DNA of 27,829 bases from NCBI GenBank assembly GCA_963627445.1, contig CAVGBM010000093.1, forward strand, positions 1 through 27,829, written 5' to 3'. Position 1 is the first letter of the stretch. Each line of letters opens with the position of its first letter. Positions 23,669-27,829 of the stretch are shown here, in pieces. The stretch is from F23-B02 sp963627445 (GTDB lineage Bacteria; Bacillota; Clostridia; Oscillospirales; Oscillospiraceae). Below the pieces are notes generated by a model. The model ran no database searches, was not told where the DNA came from, and worked only from the letters and a program-made list of their open reading frames with translations. The position numbers were made by a program, and so were the translations under genes.

Positions 23669-23700
23669 AAAACGGCAGATTTCATATTCTGTCGTTTTTT
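23669..23700 (+). terminator. Terminator of the ABC exporter operon
   Basis: Eleven-bp arms (AAAACGGCAGA and TCTGTCGTTTT, one G-U pair) with a loop of about eight bases, followed by T residues. It lies seven bases after the ATPase stop. Confidence 0.85.
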
Positions 23701-23718
23701 ATTCGGTAAATATATAAT

Positions 23719-23747
23719 TTGACAAAGTTTGTTCAGGGGTATATTAT
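23719..23747 (+). promoter_or_regulatory. Promoter of the acyl-CoA synthetase-like gene
   Basis: TTGACA (23719-23724) and TATTAT (23742-23747) with a 17-base spacer, 38 bases before the ATG at 23786. The -10 box lies inside a perfect palindrome. Confidence 0.8.
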
Positions 23748-23753
23748 ACCCCT
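23735..23753. promoter_or_regulatory. Perfect palindrome over the -10 box (candidate operator)
   Basis: AGGGGTAT (23735-23742) and ATACCCCT (23746-23753) are perfect inverted repeats around a three-base centre, covering the -10 hexamer. A protein bound here would block RNA polymerase. The GGGGTAT/ATACCCC half-sites recall CsoR-type sites, but the spacing differs and the regulator is unknown. Confidence 0.6.
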
Positions 23754-23785
23754 ATGTGAAATTTTGCGCAAAAAGGATAGAGTGT

Positions 23786-25522
23786 ATGGAAAATATAACT
23801 GCCAAGACCCCTTGGAAGGATCACCTCGGCGAGGTCCCCTTCCACCTGGACTATTTTGACGGCTCGATGTTCGAGGCCGTGGCTGCCATAGCCGAAAAGC
23901 ACCCCAACAATGTTGCCTTTGACTTCATGGGAAGGTCGACTACCTACAGAACGCTCGTCAAAGAGGTCGAGCAGTGTGCCAAGGCTTTAAAGACCATCGG
24001 CGTGCGTGAGGGCGACAGGGTCACCATCGCAATGCCCAACTGCCCGCAGGCTATCCAGATGTTCTACGCCGTCAACCTCGTCGGCGGCATCTGCAACATG
24101 ATCCACCCCCTGTCGGCGGAAAAGGAGATAGAGTTCTATCTCAATGCCTCGGAGTCCGTGACGGCGATTACCCTCGACCAGTTCTACAACAAGTTTGAGA
24201 ACATCCGCCACAACACCAAGGTCGTCAACATCATCATCGCAAGCATAAAGGACGAGCTTTCAAAGCCCGTCAAGGCAGGCTACATGCTCACCGAAGGCCG
24301 CAAGGTCAAGAAGATCCCCGATGACGCACCCGTCATCCGCTGGAGAGACTTCCTGCACCTGGCCCGCCACTGCTTCTATAACTATAAGGTCGAGCGCAAG
24401 GGTGATGACCCCGCAGTCATCCTCTATTCCGGCGGCACGACCGGCACGACGAAGGGCATCCTGCTTTCCAACAAGAACTTTAACGCTCTCGGCCAGCAGG
24501 TCATCGCCGCGAACCCCATGTTCCGCGTCGGCGACAAGATGCTCGCCGCAATGCCGCTGTTCCACGGCTTCGGCCTTGGTGTGTGCGTACACACGATGCT
24601 CTCGCAGGGCGGCCGCTGCATCCTCATCCCGAGGTTCACCGCCGAGACCTACGCAAAGCAGATAGTTAAGTATAAGTGCAACTTCATTGCCGGCGTTCCC
24701 ACGCTTTACGAAGCGCTGCTGCGCCTGCCCTCGATGGAAAACGCAGACCTGAGCTCGCTCAAGGGCGTGTTCTCCGGCGGCGACAGCCTGTCCATTGAGC
24801 TCAAAAAGAAGTTTGACAAGTTCCTGTACGACCACAACGCAAAGATACAGATCCGTGAGGGCTTCGGCACGACCGAGTGCGTCACGGCGTCCTGCCTCAC
24901 CCCGCCGCACATGGCCAAGGAGGGCAGCATCGGTCTTCCCTTCCCCGACACCTATTACAAGATAGTCGAGCCCGGCACGGACAAGGAAGTCCCCTACGGC
25001 ACCGAGGGCGAGATTCTCATCGCAGGCCCCACGGTCATGATGGAATATGTCGGCCACCCCGAGGAGACAGCACAGACCCTGCGCAAGCACGATGACGGCC
25101 TGACCTGGATATACACGGGCGACCTCGGCACGATGGACGACGAGGGCTTTATCTACTTCCGCGGCCGTGCAAAGCGCATGATCATAACCTCCGGCTACAA
25201 TGTCTACCCCGGCCAGCTTGAGAACATCATCGACGCGCACGAGTTTGTCCACATGAGCTGCGTCATCGGCGTTCCCGACCCGTACAAGATGCAGAAGGTC
25301 AAGGCCTTCGTCATGCTCAAGCCCGGCATTCCGGCAAGCGACGACACCAAGGAGGCCATTCTGGCCTACTGCCGCAAGAACATTGCAAAGTACGCGATGC
25401 CGTATGACATCGAGTTCAGAGCCGAGCTTCCCAAGACGCTCGTAGGCAAGGTCGCCTACCGCAAGCTCGAAGAGGAGGAGGCCGCCAAGCGCGCCGCCGC
25501 CGAGGAGAATGCTCAAGCATAA
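23786..25522 (+). CDS. AMP-forming acyl-CoA synthetase / acyl ligase (ANL superfamily)
   Basis: This 578-residue adenylate-forming enzyme probably activates a fatty or other carboxylic acid to acyl-AMP and then acyl-CoA in the cytoplasm. The ATP-binding loop is YSGGTTGTTKG at residues 214-224, where the common form is TSGTTGxPKG. Further motifs are REGFGTTEC, YTGDLG, the hinge region GRAKRMIITSGYNVYP, and GKVAYRKLE, whose Lys is the expected catalytic lysine. The start ATG 23786 follows AAAGGATAGAG; an upstream in-frame start at 23729 would sit on the -35/-10 region, so I rejected it. The C-terminus is an Ala/Glu-rich tail. It stands alone between two terminators with a strong promoter and a palindromic operator-like site. 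Long-chain or medium-chain acids are plausible substrates, but chain length cannot be read here, and an acyl-ACP or non-CoA acceptor is possible. Confidence 0.88.
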   Translation: MENITAKTPWKDHLGEVPFHLDYFDGSMFEAVAAIAEKHPNNVAFDFMGRSTTYRTLVKEVEQCAKALKTIGVREGDRVTIAMPNCPQAIQMFYAVNLVGGICNMIHPLSAEKEIEFYLNASESVTAITLDQFYNKFENIRHNTKVVNIIIASIKDELSKPVKAGYMLTEGRKVKKIPDDAPVIRWRDFLHLARHCFYNYKVERKGDDPAVILYSGGTTGTTKGILLSNKNFNALGQQVIAANPMFRVGDKMLAAMPLFHGFGLGVCVHTMLSQGGRCILIPRFTAETYAKQIVKYKCNFIAGVPTLYEALLRLPSMENADLSSLKGVFSGGDSLSIELKKKFDKFLYDHNAKIQIREGFGTTECVTASCLTPPHMAKEGSIGLPFPDTYYKIVEPGTDKEVPYGTEGEILIAGPTVMMEYVGHPEETAQTLRKHDDGLTWIYTGDLGTMDDEGFIYFRGRAKRMIITSGYNVYPGQLENIIDAHEFVHMSCVIGVPDPYKMQKVKAFVMLKPGIPASDDTKEAILAYCRKNIAKYAMPYDIEFRAELPKTLVGKVAYRKLEEEEAAKRAAAEENAQA

Positions 25523-25528
25523 AAAGTC

Positions 25529-25567
25529 AACAACAGCCGCAGCGTTCTGCTGCGGCTGTTGTTTTTC
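25529..25567 (+). terminator. Terminator of the acyl-CoA synthetase-like gene
   Basis: Fifteen-bp perfect arms (25529-25543 and 25549-25563), GC-rich centre and a five-base loop, followed by TTT. It begins six bases after the stop. Confidence 0.92.
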
Positions 25568-25620
25568 TGCGTAGTATGTGATAAGATGTGAAAAAACGAA
25601 ATTTGCGGGGCAGCGACATA

Positions 25621-25902
25621 ATGAGAGGCAAAAATGAGCTGACGGAAAATATCGACAAGCTCCACACCACCGAGCTGGGCATAGAGCGGATAAGTCGGAA
25701 TTTAAAGCTGACCACCGATGTGGTCGAGCATTGCAGGAGGCTTGTCATGGATGAAAGCTGCCGTATATACAAGCGGGGCAAGAACCGGTATTGTGAAGCC
25801 AGCGGTGTACGGCTTACCGTCAACGCACACAGCTACACGATCATCATGGCGCACCCCATAAAGCATTTGGAGAAGAACAATGGATTACAAACAGGCACTT
25901 GA
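25621..25902 (+). CDS. DUF3781-like small protein
   Basis: This is a 93-residue soluble protein of unknown function. The pattern LHTTELGIERISRNL, then VVEHCRRLV, KRGKNRYCEASGVRLTVNAHSYTII, recalls the DUF3781 family from Firmicutes, which is similar in length and in its N-terminal LHTTELG block. The start is uncertain: ATG 25621 gives a family-like N-terminus with only a weak GGGG site upstream, while GTG 25588 would add 11 residues. The stop lies 23 bases inside the next gene, folC, in another frame, so the two are probably coupled. No catalytic motif is visible. Nothing in the neighbourhood explains its role beyond co-transcription with folC and ruvX. Confidence 0.7.
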   Translation: MRGKNELTENIDKLHTTELGIERISRNLKLTTDVVEHCRRLVMDESCRIYKRGKNRYCEASGVRLTVNAHSYTIIMAHPIKHLEKNNGLQTGT

Positions 25903-27148
25903 ATATATAAACGGCGTTTCGTGGCGCACGACAAAGCCCGGGTTCGATCGAGTAACGGAGCTGCTGCGCCGTCTCGGGAACCCGCAGGCCGAGCTTCGGT
26001 ATGTGCACGTCGCCGGAACAAACGGCAAGGGCAGCATCTCGGCAATGCTCGCGTCGGTTCTCAAAAAGGCAGGGCTCACCGTGGGGCTTTACACCTCGCC
26101 GTATGTAAACCGCTTTAACGAGCGCATGCAGATAAACGGCAAAAGCATTGAGGATAACGAGGTCGCCGAGCTTGTTTCGGAGATAAGGACCCACGCCGAC
26201 GCAATGGACGACCATCCGACGGAGTTTGAGATGATGACCGCCGTGGCGTTTTTGTGGTTCTGCCGCCGTAAGTGCGACATCGTCGTGCTCGAGGTGGGCA
26301 TGGGCGGAAGGCTCGATGCAACAAATGTCATCGCCTGCCCCGACTGCTGTGTTATTGCGAACATCGGCCTTGACCACACCGCCATACTCGGCGACACGCT
26401 CGAGCAGATCGCCTTTGAAAAGGCGGGCATCATAAAAGAGGGCAGCCCCGTGGTCATGTATCAGCAGTACGGCGAGGTCATGGAGGTCATCCGCGATGTC
26501 TGCGCCGAGCGCAACGCCGAGCTGAACGTTCCCGACTTTGACGATATCAGTCCCGAGTTTGACAGCCGCGACGGTCAGGTGTTTTCCTACGGCGGCGAGG
26601 CCTACGCGCTCCCGCTTTTGGGCGAGCATCAGCTTAAAAACGCCGCCACGGTGCTGGAAACGATCGATGTCCTGCGCAGGCAGGGCTGGCAGATCGAGCA
26701 CGAGGCGGTCGAGGCCGGACTGTACGCCGTGAGCTGGCCTGCACGGTTTGAGATAGTGCACTCCGAGCCGTGGTTCGTCGTTGACGGCGGGCACAATCCG
26801 CAGTGTGCGCAGGCGCTCAGGGCGAGCCTGCTTGAGTATTTCCCCGACGACAAGCGCGTGCTTTTAATGGGAGTTCTGCGCGACAAGGACTACAAGAGCA
26901 TCGTGCAAACTCTCGCCCCGCTGTTTGACGCATTCGTCACCGTAACGCCCGACACGCCGCGGGCGCTGTCGGCTGAGGAGCTTGCAGAGCTCTTTGCCGA
27001 GACCGGCAAGGAGGTGCAGGTATGCGGGACTATACAGGAGGGCGTGCGCACGGCGATGGACATCGCAGACGAGCTTGAGGGCATGGTCTGCGCCTGCGGC
27101 TCGCTGTACATTTGCGGCGATATAAGAGCCTGCTTTGGTTTGAGGTGA
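25880..27148 (+). CDS. folC: Bifunctional folylpolyglutamate synthase / dihydrofolate synthase
   Basis: FolC adds glutamate to dihydropteroate and to reduced folates in an ATP-dependent Mur-ligase-type reaction in the cytoplasm. The 422-residue protein has the ATP loop VAGTNGKGS at residues 44-52, YTSPYVNRFNERMQING, the metal-site block FEMMTAVAFLWF, EVGMGGRLDATNV and the late DGGHNPQC, all in the expected order. The start ATG 25880 has TTGGAGAAG just upstream and overlaps the end of the preceding small gene by 23 bases. The ruvX gene starts three bases after its stop codon. Whether it performs both reactions cannot be told from sequence; in Firmicutes one FolC often does both. Confidence 0.95.
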   Translation: MDYKQALEYINGVSWRTTKPGFDRVTELLRRLGNPQAELRYVHVAGTNGKGSISAMLASVLKKAGLTVGLYTSPYVNRFNERMQINGKSIEDNEVAELVSEIRTHADAMDDHPTEFEMMTAVAFLWFCRRKCDIVVLEVGMGGRLDATNVIACPDCCVIANIGLDHTAILGDTLEQIAFEKAGIIKEGSPVVMYQQYGEVMEVIRDVCAERNAELNVPDFDDISPEFDSRDGQVFSYGGEAYALPLLGEHQLKNAATVLETIDVLRRQGWQIEHEAVEAGLYAVSWPARFEIVHSEPWFVVDGGHNPQCAQALRASLLEYFPDDKRVLLMGVLRDKDYKSIVQTLAPLFDAFVTVTPDTPRALSAEELAELFAETGKEVQVCGTIQEGVRTAMDIADELEGMVCACGSLYICGDIRACFGLR

Positions 27149-27151
27149 AGC

Positions 27152-27562
27152 ATGAGGATAATGGGAATTGACTACGGCGATGCCCGCACGGGGCTTGCCG
27201 TTTCGGACGAAATGAATATACTCGTCGGCGAGGCTTGGACAGTAAATGAGTGGAACCCCGAGAGCGTTGCCGATGTGATAGCGCAGGAGGCGCAAAAGCG
27301 CAATGTGCGCCGCCTTGTGCTGGGGCTTCCCAAGAACATGGACGGCAGCGAGGGGCCGAGAGCCGAAAAATGCCGCGATTTTGCCGAGCTTCTGCGCAGC
27401 AGGACGGATATCGAGCTTGTCATGTGGGACGAGCGCCGCTCGAGCATTGAGGCACACGCCATTCTCCACGCCAACGGCAAAAAGGAGAAAAAGCACCGCA
27501 AGACCGTCGATGCCGTCGCCGCAAGCCTGATATTAGAGGGCTATTTAGGAACATTGAGATAA
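27152..27562 (+). CDS. ruvX: Putative pre-16S rRNA nuclease / Holliday junction resolvase (YqgF family)
   Basis: This 136-residue RNase H-fold protein begins MRIMGIDYGDARTGLAVSD with the first catalytic Asp at residue 7. It continues with GLPKNMDGSEGPRAE and WDERRSS, and ends with KTVDAVAASLIL carrying the last acidic residue. YqgF/RuvX is an essential nuclease in many bacteria and has been linked to maturation of the 5' end of 16S rRNA and to Holliday junction processing. The ribosome site GAGGTGA overlaps the folC stop and the gene follows folC by three bases. A perfect palindromic terminator ends the operon directly after it. Confidence 0.95.
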   Translation: MRIMGIDYGDARTGLAVSDEMNILVGEAWTVNEWNPESVADVIAQEAQKRNVRRLVLGLPKNMDGSEGPRAEKCRDFAELLRSRTDIELVMWDERRSSIEAHAILHANGKKEKKHRKTVDAVAASLILEGYLGTLR

Positions 27563-27563
27563 C

Positions 27564-27593
27564 AAAACGCACCGCAATTGCGGTGCGTTTTTG
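27564..27593. terminator. Bidirectional terminator after ruvX
   Basis: Twelve-bp perfect arms (27564-27575 and 27580-27591) around AATT, with A-run and T-run flanks. It separates ruvX from the convergent zinc-ribbon gene and could serve both. Confidence 0.9.
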
Positions 27594-27599
27594 CGTTAT

Positions 27600-27829
27600 T
27601 TAAAACTTTACGAAGCCGGTGAGAGTTCCGAGCGGATAGCCGAGCGTCCAGTCGTCCTCGCCGCACTTGGGGCAGACGGTGCCGCGCTCGTGCAGCTCGT
27701 CGATGTATGCCTCGGCGCGCTGGATGTACATATTGCTCTTTACAACGCACTTGCACTTCTGGCAGTAGACAAGATAGTTTGCAAAGCTGTCGTATATGCC
27801 CTTTTTGCGGTTTTCCTTTTCCTCATATG
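27600..27829 (-). CDS. Zinc-ribbon protein, C-terminal part (5' end outside window)
   Basis: The minus-strand frame ending at TAA (27600-27602) runs open to the window edge, giving the last 75 residues of a protein whose start lies beyond it. It contains CQKCKC (residues 22-27 of the visible part) and CPKCG (52-56), two CxxC pairs 27 residues apart, as in a zinc ribbon. The start of the visible part is highly charged (YEEKENRKKG). I do not recognise the family. Two longer frames overlapping it on the same strand lack the stop position and the cysteine pattern and look like shadows. Its stop is seven bases from the ruvX terminator, which fits a real convergent gene. Confidence 0.65.
   Translation of the reverse strand, partial: YEEKENRKKGIYDSFANYLVYCQKCKCVVKSNMYIQRAEAYIDELHERGTVCPKCGEDDWTLGYPLGTLTGFVKF

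Noticed and set aside
24260..25516. 418-codon minus-strand open frame opposite the acyl-CoA synthetase
   Set aside because: It is a shadow frame opposite an ANL enzyme with all expected motifs; no ribosome site or promoter supports it.
27541..27756. 71-codon minus-strand open frame near the right edge
   Set aside because: It crosses the ruvX terminator and lacks the CxxC pattern; the neighbouring frame ending at 27600 with two CxxC pairs is the better gene.

Overview
The window looks like a chromosomal segment of an anaerobic, fermentative, low-GC-lineage but fairly GC-rich Firmicute, most likely a gut-type clostridium (Oscillospiraceae/Ruminococcaceae-like). This is inferred from the gene set: large single-chain pyruvate:ferredoxin oxidoreductases, a type III glutamine synthetase, an Fe-S enoate reductase, a teichoic-acid-type ABC exporter with a TagH-like ATPase, sigma-A type promoters, AGGAGG ribosome sites and strong intrinsic terminators. 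No rRNA, tRNA, CRISPR array, transposase or phage gene was found.

Layout. 1-4735: the 3' third of one nifJ copy, then a complete second copy in tandem, with mosaic near-identity. 4800-6887 (-): glutamine synthetase III, divergent from 7115-8981 (+), a two-gene membrane-lipid unit (YbhN/MprF-type membrane protein plus phosphatidylserine decarboxylase). 8986-9203 holds a terminator and a structured, repeat-like non-coding element. 9204-12090 (-): a short-chain dehydrogenase and an Fe-S flavin enoate reductase in one operon, divergent from a TetR regulator (12293-12895), with facing promoters in the 202-bp gap. 12908-14300 (-): a molybdenum-cofactor pair (MOSC protein, moaA).

14382-23661 is the most distinctive region, a putative cell-surface polymer locus built from two divergent arms. 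The minus arm has a repeat-bearing ATP-grasp protein, a second ATP-grasp protein and a CapA-like protein. The plus arm has a CDP-glycerol glycerophosphotransferase-like enzyme, a third ATP-grasp protein and a nucleotidyltransferase, followed by a separately promoted two-component ABC exporter (permease and TagH-like ATPase with an extracytoplasmic domain). I infer that a glycerophosphate- or sugar-based polymer is built, modified by ATP-dependent ligation and exported. Three different ATP-grasp proteins in one such locus is unusual.

23786-27829: an AMP-forming acyl-CoA synthetase-like enzyme behind a promoter with a perfect palindrome on its -10 box, then a housekeeping run (DUF3781-like small protein, folC, ruvX) and the 3' end of a minus-strand zinc-ribbon protein. 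Genes are tightly packed and no gene-free stretch exceeds about 240 bp.
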